46,572 nucleotides of DNA from an uncultured Pelagibacteraceae bacterium (GTDB taxonomy: Bacteria > Pseudomonadota > Alphaproteobacteria > Pelagibacterales > Pelagibacteraceae). The number at the start of each line of letters is the position of its first letter. Within the stretch, counting starts at the first letter, position 1. This document shows, piece by piece, positions 34,860-43,001 of the stretch. The stretch lies in contig CAJQTC010000013.1 of the NCBI GenBank assembly GCA_905618885.1, positions 1 through 46,572 of the forward strand. Reading direction: 5' to 3'. Position numbers and translations under genes: made by a program. The notes beneath the pieces are model-generated. The model did no database searches, was not told the origin of the DNA, and was given only the letters and a program-made list of their open reading frames with translations.

Positions 34860-36115
34860 TTTTTACTTAAAACTTCCCCCGTTAAATACAAGCTACCAAA
34901 AATTACGATAGTTTTTCTCTCCACAGTAGACAATTGTTTCAATGCTTCTTGAACATTAGATGCAACATTTGTAGGCATATACTTTTGACCAATAGATTGA
35001 AGCTCCTCTGCTTTTAAAGCGTTAAGTTCACGCGGAATAGTTATTGTTATTATTTTCTTAAATATTTTGTTAAATACTTTAATAAATAGCTCCGGTAACT
35101 TATTTTTTTTCATACCCCAAATTCCATAGACAGGTTCTTTTAATGTTTTAAGATAGTTATACAAATTTTGTGCACTTGCTATAGAGTGACAACCATCAAC
35201 TAATAAATTTTCATGCGGTTTGAGTAGTTTCTTTAATTTTCCTTTTGTAAGATATTGAACTCGACCTTCAAATTCAATTTTAGGAATTGTTTTAACAATA
35301 GTTTGTTTGGGTACACCAAAATCTAAAGCTACTTTAATCGCTAGCGCTAGATTATTAATTAGACCTTCGGAGTGAATAGTTTTTGATAGAATAGGAATAT
35401 CATATTTTCGATCTTTGTATTGATAACAATTTTTTATTTTTTTAACGCTAAATTGAGAGGCGTAAACTTTTTTACTTTTATTTTTCTTTAAAATATTCTT
35501 AATTATTGCTAACGTTTTAGGCTGCTGTTTTGCTATATAAATTGTGGTATTTTGCGAAAGCGAACTTAGTTTTTGTCTACAAATTTCAGCTAAAGTTTGA
35601 GGTTTAACCCATTCTTGATGTTGAAAATTAATATTAGTTACAATTTGAGCTCTGGGATCAGTCCATAAATTGGTGCTATCTTTTTTAAACAATAAACCTG
35701 CTTCTACTAAATGATAATGAATATTTTTTTGTTTTTTAGCAGCTAAAATATAAATACAGGTTAATAGTTCAAATAAAGTTAACTGCAACCCTGTATTTTC
35801 TATCAACATAGTAAATTTCTTTATTTCTTTGAGAGTAATATATCTGTTTTTTAACCAAAATCTTTTTTTGACATCATAGAGATGAGGACTAGTAAAAGCA
35901 GTGACGTTTTTTTTATGAGCTTCAAAAAAGTATTTAAGCGATGTTAATATACTCATCTTTCCATCGCTACCTAAAATATTGATAGGTAACTTTAATTCTA
36001 GATGAGGAAAATCAAGTTTGGTTAAAACTTTTTGGATACGTTTAAGATCGAGATTAATTCTTCTGCTGTAGCGCTTTTGAAGATTGTTGTAGAGATTGAT
36101 CGATTGTGACAACAT
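34856..36115 (-). CDS. folC: Folylpolyglutamate/dihydrofolate synthase FolC, divergent
   Basis: A 419-residue Mur-ligase-type protein placed after accD as FolC usually is in alphaproteobacteria. FTSPHLYDVKKRF, EAGLLFKKDSTN, INFQHQEWVKPQTLAEICRQK and GCHSIASAQNLYNYLK are recognisable FolC segments. The P-loop is unusual: ILGSDGKMSILTSL, so GSDGKMS (49-55) instead of GTNGKGS, keeping Lys53 and Ser55. The N-terminus overlaps the accD end by 62 nt; the overlapping residues resemble the usual FolC start, so I kept the first ATG. Likely adds glutamate to (dihydro)folate, if still active. Confidence 0.82.
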   Translation of the reverse strand: MLSQSINLYNNLQKRYSRRINLDLKRIQKVLTKLDFPHLELKLPINILGSDGKMSILTSLKYFFEAHKKNVTAFTSPHLYDVKKRFWLKNRYITLKEIKKFTMLIENTGLQLTLFELLTCIYILAAKKQKNIHYHLVEAGLLFKKDSTNLWTDPRAQIVTNINFQHQEWVKPQTLAEICRQKLSSLSQNTTIYIAKQQPKTLAIIKNILKKNKSKKVYASQFSVKKIKNCYQYKDRKYDIPILSKTIHSEGLINNLALAIKVALDFGVPKQTIVKTIPKIEFEGRVQYLTKGKLKKLLKPHENLLVDGCHSIASAQNLYNYLKTLKEPVYGIWGMKKNKLPELFIKVFNKIFKKIITITIPRELNALKAEELQSIGQKYMPTNVASNVQEALKQLSTVERKTIVIFGSLYLTGEVLSKN

Positions 36116-36995
36116 TTGATGGTTCAGTATTAACCTGTGTTTCTCTTCTTTTCAACAGAACAGTTAGTAATGTGCTAATCGTTGATCTTAAGTATTTTCT
36201 TTCTATCACAAGATCTAAGCCTCCATGATCTTTTACATATTCTGCTGTTTGAAATTCCTCAGGTAAGGTTTCCCTAACGGTATCTTGAATTACACGCCTA
36301 CCAGCAAAACCAATCGTAGATTTAGGTTCGGCAATTAAAATATCTCCTAACATTGCCCATGAAGCTGTAACACCACCTGTTGTTGGATTGGTTAATACTA
36401 CAATGAAAGGAATGTTATTTTTCTTTAATTCATTAACTGCAAGAACCGTTCGACTCATCTGCATTAAAGCAATACTTGATTCCATCATTCTCTGTCCACC
36501 AGAACAAGAAAAAAAAATGAAAGGGTTTTTGTTATCGATAGCATGTTGCGCCCCATGGATAAAAGCTTCACCACTTGCTGCACCAAAAGAACCTCCTATA
36601 AATCTAAAATCTTGAGCACCTACTGTTACTTGAATATTTTCAACTTTCCCCGTTGCTATTGCTACAGCATCATCTTGCTTGGTAATTTTTCTAGCTAACT
36701 TAAGTCGATCAGTATATTTTTTTGTATCAACAAAATTAATTGGGTCATCTTTAGGCAGAGGTGTATCGATAATTTTATAAACTTTATTATCAAAAAAAAT
36801 TTTAAATCTTTCAACACAACTTAATTTGTGATGAGCTCCACATTTCGGACAACAATTAAAGTTTTTTTGTAAATCTTCTTTGTAAATAAGATTTTTACAT
36901 TCACAGGTTGTCCATAAGACTTGGTCAGACTCCGCAGTTTTCTTTTTAAACAGAGATACAATTTTAGGTTTTATAAATTTTGTAATCCAATTCAA
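36054..36995 (-). CDS. accD: Acetyl-CoA carboxylase carboxyltransferase beta subunit
   Basis: A 313-residue AccD, which with AccA transfers carboxyl from biotin to acetyl-CoA in fatty-acid synthesis. The carboxyltransferase core is well kept: VGAQDFRFIGGSFGAASGEAF, FSCSGGQRMMES, PTTGGVTASWAMLGD and GFAGRRVI. The N-terminal zinc ribbon has CECKN (Cys31 and Cys33) and CCPKCG (Cys49 and Cys52); the first pair appears as C-x-C instead of the usual C-x2-C. Start overlaps the trpA stop by 4 nt and its end overlaps folC by 62 nt. Confidence 0.95.
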   Translation of the reverse strand: MNWITKFIKPKIVSLFKKKTAESDQVLWTTCECKNLIYKEDLQKNFNCCPKCGAHHKLSCVERFKIFFDNKVYKIIDTPLPKDDPINFVDTKKYTDRLKLARKITKQDDAVAIATGKVENIQVTVGAQDFRFIGGSFGAASGEAFIHGAQHAIDNKNPFIFFSCSGGQRMMESSIALMQMSRTVLAVNELKKNNIPFIVVLTNPTTGGVTASWAMLGDILIAEPKSTIGFAGRRVIQDTVRETLPEEFQTAEYVKDHGGLDLVIERKYLRSTISTLLTVLLKRRETQVNTEPSNVVTIDQSLQQSSKALQQKN

Positions 36996-37792
36996 ATAAT
37001 TTTCCTTTTTAAATTAAGCACGATTCTATCTAAGTTTGTGACAGGATTTTGTCGAATTTGCAAGGATCTCGTAATTTCTTTGCACAATTGACTGCCTACT
37101 ACTAAGCCATCTGCTTTTTTCAATGCCGCAATTGTTTTTGTAGTTATACCGAAACCTATTACTAAATTTATATTAGAATTAATTTTTTTAATTAGATTGT
37201 AGTTAGCTAGTATTTTTTTAGGTGATACTTTGAGTTTGCCTCCAGTCGTTGATAACATACTAATATAATAAATCATTTCGTGTGAATCTCTGATGATTTT
37301 TCTCATTCTTTCTCTGGATGTTGTAGGTGACAACAATTGAACAAAAGTTACACCATGACGTTTACATTGAACTGCAAACAACTTGTTTTCTGGATAAGGT
37401 AAATCAACAACAATCAAACCATCAACTCCAACTTTCTTGCATTGCTTTAGAAAAGCTAATATCCCTTATTGTAAAATTAAATTAAAGTAACCCATTAAGA
37501 TTAAAGGTTTAGAATATTTACTTTTTTTAAAGTCCTTAACTATTTGAAAAACATGCGACAGTTTTATTCCATTTTTCAAAGCACGGTGAGAGCTCTCTTG
37601 AATTTGCTCACCATCAGCAATAGGGGTATTGTGAGGAAAACCTAATTCAATAATATCAGCATTCTTAGCAATGGATTTAATTATTTCTAGAGATTGTTTT
37701 TTAGTACTATCTCCAGCAACGGTATATGTGAGAAGTACGGGTCTTTGTTCTTCCTGACATTTACGAAAGGTTTCTAAAATTTTTGATGTCAT
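36992..37792 (-). pseudogene. trpA: Tryptophan synthase alpha subunit interrupted by one in-frame TAA
   Basis: Reading straight through, the frame has 266 sense positions plus a final stop, the normal TrpA length. Codon 109 (37466-37468) is TAA. Before it the protein reads GYFNLILQ and after it GILAFLKQCKKVGVDGLIVVDLP; homologues often have Tyr at the stop position, so one base change from TAT or TAC explains it. No frameshift is needed. Catalytic Glu49 (IIELGFP) and Asp60 (PIADG) and the C-terminal GFGI and VGSQL motifs remain. It overlaps trpB and accD by 4 nt each. It is either a recent nonsense mutation, a sequencing error or, least likely, readthrough. Confidence 0.88.
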
Positions 37793-39027
37793 CGTATGTA
37801 ATTGCCTAATCTCTTTTTAATAATAAATTTATCTTTCAAAGAGTCTCCACAACTATTAACAATAATGATTGTTGAAGAACTCAATTTAGGAGCAAGCTTA
37901 ATAGCTTCTGCAAATGCATGAGAAGGCTCTAGAGATGGAGAAATATCTTCTAACTTAGTAACTAATTGATAAGCTTCTAAAGCTTCTTCGTCAGTTGCGG
38001 ATGTGTACCTAGCTCTTTTAGCATCTTTTAAGAAACAATGAAGTGGAGAAATACCTGGATAATCTAAGCCCGCAGAAATAGACTCAGTCTCATTAATCTG
38101 ACCTTCTTTATTCTGCATGACATATTGTTTTGCTCCATGCAAAATACCAATTTTTGCATTGTTGGTAAGTGGAGCGGCATGTAACTTACTATTTTTAGGG
38201 CCACCTGCTTCTACACCAATAAATTCAATTTGTTTTGAACTATAGTCCATAAATTCATTCCAAAAACCCATAGCAGAACTTCCACCACCTACGCAATTAA
38301 TAAGTTTTATTTTTGGTGGAATTTTTTTGAATACATTTTTAATCTGAATCTTTAATTCTCTAGAAATTTGAGCTGTACTCCATGCACAAATTTTAACAAA
38401 AATATTAGGTCCAACCGTTGAACCTACACACATGTGCGTTGTATCACAATTTGAAACCCAGTAACGCATACATTCACTAACGGCTTCAACTAGAGTTTGA
38501 TTGCCTGAATAAACCGGAACTATTTGGGCGCCATTTTTTCTCATAGCATCAACATTTGGTTTCTGTCTTTTCATGTCCTTTGCTCCCATGAAGATTTTAC
38601 ATTTAAGATCAAATTTTTTAGCTGCCATAGATAGCATTTTCCCTGCATAACCAGCGCCTGTATCACCAACAACATATTTTTTTCCTGCCTTTTTAGCTAT
38701 CAAGCAATGAACTGTGGCATTATAAATTTTATGGGCTCCACCATTTGCTTCTGAGACGACTTTTGCCCAAATCTGTGCTCCCTCTAAATGGTTAGTCAAA
38801 TTCTGTAGTTTAATAAAAGGTGTAGGTGCACCAATATAATTATCAAAATAGTAATCTCTTTGTTTTAAAAATTGTTTATCGTATCTTAATTTTTGAAAAA
38901 GTTGAGTGAGATCATCAATAGGTTTTTTAAGAGTTTCAGGAATAAAATTACCACCAAATTTTTTAGCATATAAACAATCCTTATCGTGCTGGTCAATTAA
39001 GGGAATATTTTTTTTAATTTTGATCAT
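37789..39027 (-). CDS. trpB: Tryptophan synthase beta subunit, with altered active-site motifs
   Basis: A 412-residue TrpB by overall match: GGAHK with PLP Lys100, MGAKDMKRQKPNV, CVGGGSSAMG, SISAGLDYPG and ATDEEALEAYQL are all in order. Several positions that are nearly fixed in TrpB differ. The ETGAGQHG loop is GDTGAGYAG (Asp122 for the catalytic Glu, Tyr127-Ala128 for Gln-His), GPHPYP is GPNIFV, and the SGRGDKD phosphate-binding end is NSCGDSLKD (391-399). It normally makes tryptophan from indole and serine in complex with TrpA. The frame is intact, which points to a retained but possibly changed function. Confidence 0.85.
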   Translation of the reverse strand: MIKIKKNIPLIDQHDKDCLYAKKFGGNFIPETLKKPIDDLTQLFQKLRYDKQFLKQRDYYFDNYIGAPTPFIKLQNLTNHLEGAQIWAKVVSEANGGAHKIYNATVHCLIAKKAGKKYVVGDTGAGYAGKMLSMAAKKFDLKCKIFMGAKDMKRQKPNVDAMRKNGAQIVPVYSGNQTLVEAVSECMRYWVSNCDTTHMCVGSTVGPNIFVKICAWSTAQISRELKIQIKNVFKKIPPKIKLINCVGGGSSAMGFWNEFMDYSSKQIEFIGVEAGGPKNSKLHAAPLTNNAKIGILHGAKQYVMQNKEGQINETESISAGLDYPGISPLHCFLKDAKRARYTSATDEEALEAYQLVTKLEDISPSLEPSHAFAEAIKLAPKLSSSTIIIVNSCGDSLKDKFIIKKRLGNYIR

Positions 39028-39631
39028 TAATTTTTTTTATTTTATCTAAAAATTTTTTAATTTTAAAAATATCTTTTACTTTATTCGTCTCTAAAGCTCC
39101 AGAGACATCAACAATATCAGCAATCCCTTTTACACTTTCAAGCATATCCATATTAATGTTACCTGCGATCATTCTTAAAACAGAAGACGGAACAGGTTTA
39201 ATCCAATTATAATCCCAGCTTAAAGATTTATGCAAGCCTGAACTATCAAAAAGAATGATATCAGCTACTTTTTCATAAATTTTATATTTTAAAACATCTT
39301 GCTTTCCCTTTATCTGCAGTGCCATAATAATTTTTTTTGAAATTTTATTCTTGAGTTGAACAATTTCTTTACTTGAATAATCTCCATAAATTTGAAAATA
39401 ATCTAAGTTAAGATTTGAAAAGGTGTTTAATTCTTCAGTAGTTGGATTGACTAGAACACCTACATAGCTAGTTTTTTTTTTATTTATTTTTATTAACTGT
39501 TCAGCTGCTTGGTAACTAATATAGCGATGGCTTTTTTTATAATTTAAAATAAACCCACAGAAGTTAGCCCCATATTCTATGCAAGTTTTAACTTGTTCTG
39601 ATGTTGTTAGGCCGCATATCTTCACTTGCAT
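39014..39631 (-). CDS. trpF: Phosphoribosylanthranilate isomerase, somewhat divergent
   Basis: A 205-residue (beta/alpha)8 barrel of the PRAI family. VKICGLTT holds the catalytic Cys6 and ILFDSSGL the catalytic Asp129. Order and position before trpB support the call. Typical phosphate-binding patterns are weakened: SGLHKSLSWD replaces GGTGxxFDW, FQIYG replaces QLHG, and VSGALE replaces SSGVE. It converts phosphoribosylanthranilate in tryptophan synthesis. It overlaps trpB by 14 nt and shares one base with pyrF. Confidence 0.85.
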   Translation of the reverse strand: MQVKICGLTTSEQVKTCIEYGANFCGFILNYKKSHRYISYQAAEQLIKINKKKTSYVGVLVNPTTEELNTFSNLNLDYFQIYGDYSSKEIVQLKNKISKKIIMALQIKGKQDVLKYKIYEKVADIILFDSSGLHKSLSWDYNWIKPVPSSVLRMIAGNINMDMLESVKGIADIVDVSGALETNKVKDIFKIKKFLDKIKKINDQN

Positions 39632-40314
39632 TAGTTTGCCGAGTTAATAATATTTTTAATATTTTCTAGAGCATTACCTTCATATATGGGCCTACCGATG
39701 ACTGCGTAACACTTGTCATCAGCAACGGCATTAAATTCTTTATAACTTAATGTTCTCTTTTGATCTTGAATATTTTGGCCACTTCTAATTCCAGGACAAA
39801 ATATTTTAATTCCTTTTGATATCTGACGTACTAGTACAATATCTTGAGCTGATGCAATCACACCAGAGAGCTTAGCTTGACAAGCAAGATTGACCAATAA
39901 TTTTACTTGTTCTCTAACTTCACTTGTAATACCGATCAGTTCCAGATCTTTTTTATCCCATGAAGTTAATACACTAACTGCTAAAAATTCTAAATTTGTA
40001 CCGTTTGAAGCTTTTTGTGCGGCTTGTAACATTTCTAAAGAACCTAAAGCGTGGATAGTTAAATACTTAACAGTTTCAAGGTTGGAAATAACCTTAATAG
40101 TTCTAGCTACTTGGTTTGGAATGTCAAAGATTTTAGCATCTAAGAAAATAGGTAATTTGAATTTTTCAAATTTTTTAACGCCATCTAAACCTATGGCACT
40201 ATAAAGTTCTAAACCTATTTTGATTCCTGCTAAATGTTCTTTAGTTTGATCAGTTATATCTAAAGCTTTATTTATTGAGTTAAAATCTAAGGCTAAGAAT
40301 ATATTTTTTTTCAC
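39631..40314 (-). CDS. pyrF: Orotidine 5'-phosphate decarboxylase
   Basis: A 227-residue OMP decarboxylase, last step of UMP synthesis. The catalytic network is complete: Asp10 and Lys32 early, and Asp59-x-Lys61-x2-Asp64 in FLDAKIFDIPNQVA. The C-terminal CPGIRSG and IGRPIYEGN are phosphate-binding motifs. Start is GTG at 40314. It lies 4 nt after ihfB and shares a base with trpF, as expected in one long operon. Confidence 0.96.
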   Translation of the reverse strand: MKKNIFLALDFNSINKALDITDQTKEHLAGIKIGLELYSAIGLDGVKKFEKFKLPIFLDAKIFDIPNQVARTIKVISNLETVKYLTIHALGSLEMLQAAQKASNGTNLEFLAVSVLTSWDKKDLELIGITSEVREQVKLLVNLACQAKLSGVIASAQDIVLVRQISKGIKIFCPGIRSGQNIQDQKRTLSYKEFNAVADDKCYAVIGRPIYEGNALENIKNIINSAN

Positions 40315-40318
40315 TATT

Positions 40319-40603
40319 TTATCTTTTATTTATTTCTTGTTTTAAATGTTTTGACATTTTAAAGGAAACTTTTTTCTTCTCTGGCACATAAATTATTTCT
40401 CCAGTTTTAGGGTTTCTGGCATTATACTTTGCTTTAATGCTTTTTACTGAGAATCTTCCAAAATTTCTGAGTTCAACTGGTTTATGCTTTGCTAGACTGT
40501 CTGAAATCGTATCAAACATAATATTCACAATGGATTCGATTTGAGATCGATTAAAAGCTGGGTGTTTTATGTGGAGTTGTTTAATAATTTCTGACTTAAC
40601 CAA
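40319..40603 (-). CDS. ihfB: Integration host factor beta subunit
   Basis: A 94-residue HU/IHF-family protein. ELRNFGRFSVKSIKAKYNARNPKTGEIIYVPEKKKVSFKMSK holds the DNA-intercalating beta arm with RNPKTGE. Position next to rpsA is the usual place for ihfB (himD). It bends DNA as a heterodimer with IhfA. Start is TTG at 40603, just 3 nt after the rpsA stop, with the purine-rich end of rpsA acting as ribosome-binding site. Confidence 0.93.
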   Translation of the reverse strand: MVKSEIIKQLHIKHPAFNRSQIESIVNIMFDTISDSLAKHKPVELRNFGRFSVKSIKAKYNARNPKTGEIIYVPEKKKVSFKMSKHLKQEINKR

Positions 40604-40606
40604 GAA

Positions 40607-42337
40607 TTAATCTTCTTCTTTTTTCTTTTTCTTTGGTTTGTTACCCAAAGCTTTTTGAAAGATTCCCGCAAGTGTTGCACCTGATTTTGCCGCGTTCACA
40701 CCAAATTTAGCTACTAAACCTTTTTCTTCATAAACTTGAGCGGCTTTAACACTTAAGGCAACTTCTCTTTTTTCTAAATCTAACTCTGTAATCATAGCAT
40801 CCAAAGCATTTCCTGACACAAAAATTTCAGGTCTAGCGTCAGCTGATTCTTTTGCTAATTGATTCTTTTTAATCATAACAATGATATGTTTATCAGAATC
40901 TACCGATACTTTTACGCCTGTTTTTAGTACCTCGTGAACTCTAGTAGTTATAATAGATCCTTCTTTTTTTTTGTTTTCTTTAAACCAGTCAAAAGGATCT
41001 TTTTCAAGTGCTCGTACCGAGAATCTAAGCTTGTCATCTTTTAATTCTACAATTTTAACTTTTATTTTTTGTCCTTTTTTGAAGTTTTTTAAGTCTTGCT
41101 TTTCCTCTTGGTAGGAAAGCTCTCGATGATGTAACATACCTGTTAAGCCGTTATCTAAATTAGCAAATATAGCTTTATCTGTAATGTTGTTAATCGTTAC
41201 TTCAATAGTTGAGCCTACTTTATCTTTAACATCATTCCATGGATTTGATAAAGTTTCCCTGTATGATAGTGAAATTCTTTTAGCACTACTATCGATAGAG
41301 ACAATTTTTATTTTCACATCTTGAGAAGCTGATAAAATTTTAGCAGGTTGAACATTTTTATTAGTCCAAGACAATTCTGAGCTATGGATTAGTCCTTCAA
41401 TACCGTCTTCTAATCTTACAAAAGCACCGTAATCCATTAATTTAGTAACTGTGCCTGTGTAGATTGAACCAATTTTATATTTCTTCTCCAAGCTATCGTA
41501 TGGATCTTCCGTTAAAGCTTTAACCGAAGCAGATACACGATTAGTTTCTTTGTCAATTTTTGTAATTTTGACCTTCATAGTCTGACCAATAGTTACGAGG
41601 TCTGAGGGTTTCTTTACTCTACCATGCGATAAATCAGACACATGTAGAAGTGCATCTATACCTTTAATGTCTAGGAAAATTCCCCAATCAGTGGTTCCTT
41701 TTACTTTTGCGTCATCAATAATATCACCTTCATTTAAATTTTTTAAAGCTTCTTTTGCATCGCTATCTTTACTTTTTTCTAAAACTGCCCGTCTACTAGT
41801 GCAAACGTTACCTCTAACCTTGTCTATACGTGTCGCGATAACCTTCAAAGGTACGTTCATTAAATGATCAAATCTTTTAAGTGGTTTGACGTCAATTTGT
41901 GAAGCGGGCATAAAAGTCGGTAAACCATCACAGGTTGCGATAAAGCCACCTTTAACTCTACCTGTAATGTAAGCAGTAATTTCTTCGCCAGTTTCAAAAA
42001 ATTTTTCCATTCTATTCCAGGCATTCATACGTCTTGCTTTTTCTCTAGAGATAACAATCTCACCTTTAAAACTTTCGATACGCTCTAAAAAGACCTCAAT
42101 CTTTGATCCCACTTTTAATTTTGATAATTCATCATCATTTTTAAATTCTTCAATTGGAATCATACCTTCCATTTTTGCTTTGCAATCGACTACAATAAAA
42201 TTTTTTGTGATTTCAGATATGGTTGCTTTGATGATTTCGCCTTCTTTAAGCTTACGATCTTTAAAGTCTTCATTTAGTAAACTTTCAAACTCTTTTTGAG
42301 AGCTAGATAGTTCTTGGGGAATTATTTCAACTGCCAT
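40607..42337 (-). CDS. rpsA: 30S ribosomal protein S1
   Basis: A 576-residue protein with six S1 OB-fold repeats, the full-length form. Examples are EGEIIKATISEITKNFIVVD, KGTTDWGIFLDIKGIDALLHVSDLSHGR and TVTKLMDYGAFVRLEDGIEGLIHSSELSW. It ends in a lysine-rich tail. S1 helps the ribosome bind mRNAs, which would matter in a genome where many genes show no Shine-Dalgarno sequence. It overlaps cmk by 11 nt. Confidence 0.97.
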   Translation of the reverse strand: MAVEIIPQELSSSQKEFESLLNEDFKDRKLKEGEIIKATISEITKNFIVVDCKAKMEGMIPIEEFKNDDELSKLKVGSKIEVFLERIESFKGEIVISREKARRMNAWNRMEKFFETGEEITAYITGRVKGGFIATCDGLPTFMPASQIDVKPLKRFDHLMNVPLKVIATRIDKVRGNVCTSRRAVLEKSKDSDAKEALKNLNEGDIIDDAKVKGTTDWGIFLDIKGIDALLHVSDLSHGRVKKPSDLVTIGQTMKVKITKIDKETNRVSASVKALTEDPYDSLEKKYKIGSIYTGTVTKLMDYGAFVRLEDGIEGLIHSSELSWTNKNVQPAKILSASQDVKIKIVSIDSSAKRISLSYRETLSNPWNDVKDKVGSTIEVTINNITDKAIFANLDNGLTGMLHHRELSYQEEKQDLKNFKKGQKIKVKIVELKDDKLRFSVRALEKDPFDWFKENKKKEGSIITTRVHEVLKTGVKVSVDSDKHIIVMIKKNQLAKESADARPEIFVSGNALDAMITELDLEKREVALSVKAAQVYEEKGLVAKFGVNAAKSGATLAGIFQKALGNKPKKKKKEED

Positions 42338-43001
42338 ATTTTTCTTTAATTTTTCTATCGATTACTTCAGACATTTTATTTAGCATGCCTTTGATATTTT
42401 TTAATTTATCAGTTTGCACAATTACCGCATTTTTGGCCTGAATCAAAGGAGAATTTTTACGTTTTTTGTCTAAATTATCACGTATCTGCATGGCTTTTTT
42501 AACCTCAGAGAACTTAATACTTTTATTTGTTTTTTTAAGTTCTTTAAACCTTCTTTTGGCAGCAACATCTATATTACATTTAAAAAAAAATTTTATATCA
42601 GCTTTTGGTAAAATCACCGTACCAATATCTCTTCCCTCAATACAAACTTTATTATATTTTTTAGCAAATTTTGTTTGAAAATTTTTTAAAATATTTCTTA
42701 TTTTTTTATCTTTAGCAATAATTGAAGTGTAGGTAGAAATTTCAGGAGAATGTAAATTTTTATTGTTTAGTTTTCTTAAACTTAATTGACTAAAACATTT
42801 TTTTAAATAAGGAATAGCATTTTTTGGCTTGTGAGATAATAATTGATTACTAGCATAGCGATAGAGCAAACCTGAGGATAAAAATTTTATACCATATTTT
42901 TTTGAAATTCTTTTTGCACCTGTAGTTTTGCCACTAGCCGCTCCACCATCTGCAGCAATAATTAAATTATGATGTTTTTTTAATTTCAAATTTTCCTCCA
43001 A
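42327..43001 (-). CDS. cmk: Cytidylate kinase
   Basis: A 224-residue kinase that phosphorylates CMP and dCMP. P-loop GGAASGKTT at 19-27, LSSGLLYRYAS for nucleotide binding, and IEGRDIGTVILPKADIKFF in the CMP-binding part. Residues RDNLDKKRKNSPL form the lid. aroA-cmk-rpsA is a conserved order in proteobacteria. It overlaps aroA by 35 nt; no later start codon is available before the P-loop, so the overlap is probably real. Confidence 0.95.
   Translation of the reverse strand: MEENLKLKKHHNLIIAADGGAASGKTTGAKRISKKYGIKFLSSGLLYRYASNQLLSHKPKNAIPYLKKCFSQLSLRKLNNKNLHSPEISTYTSIIAKDKKIRNILKNFQTKFAKKYNKVCIEGRDIGTVILPKADIKFFFKCNIDVAAKRRFKELKKTNKSIKFSEVKKAMQIRDNLDKKRKNSPLIQAKNAVIVQTDKLKNIKGMLNKMSEVIDRKIKEKYGS

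Noticed and set aside
36992-37792. Two separate genes or a frameshift in trpA
   Set aside because: Both halves are in the same frame (distance between starts is a multiple of three) and only one TAA separates them; a frameshift is not needed.
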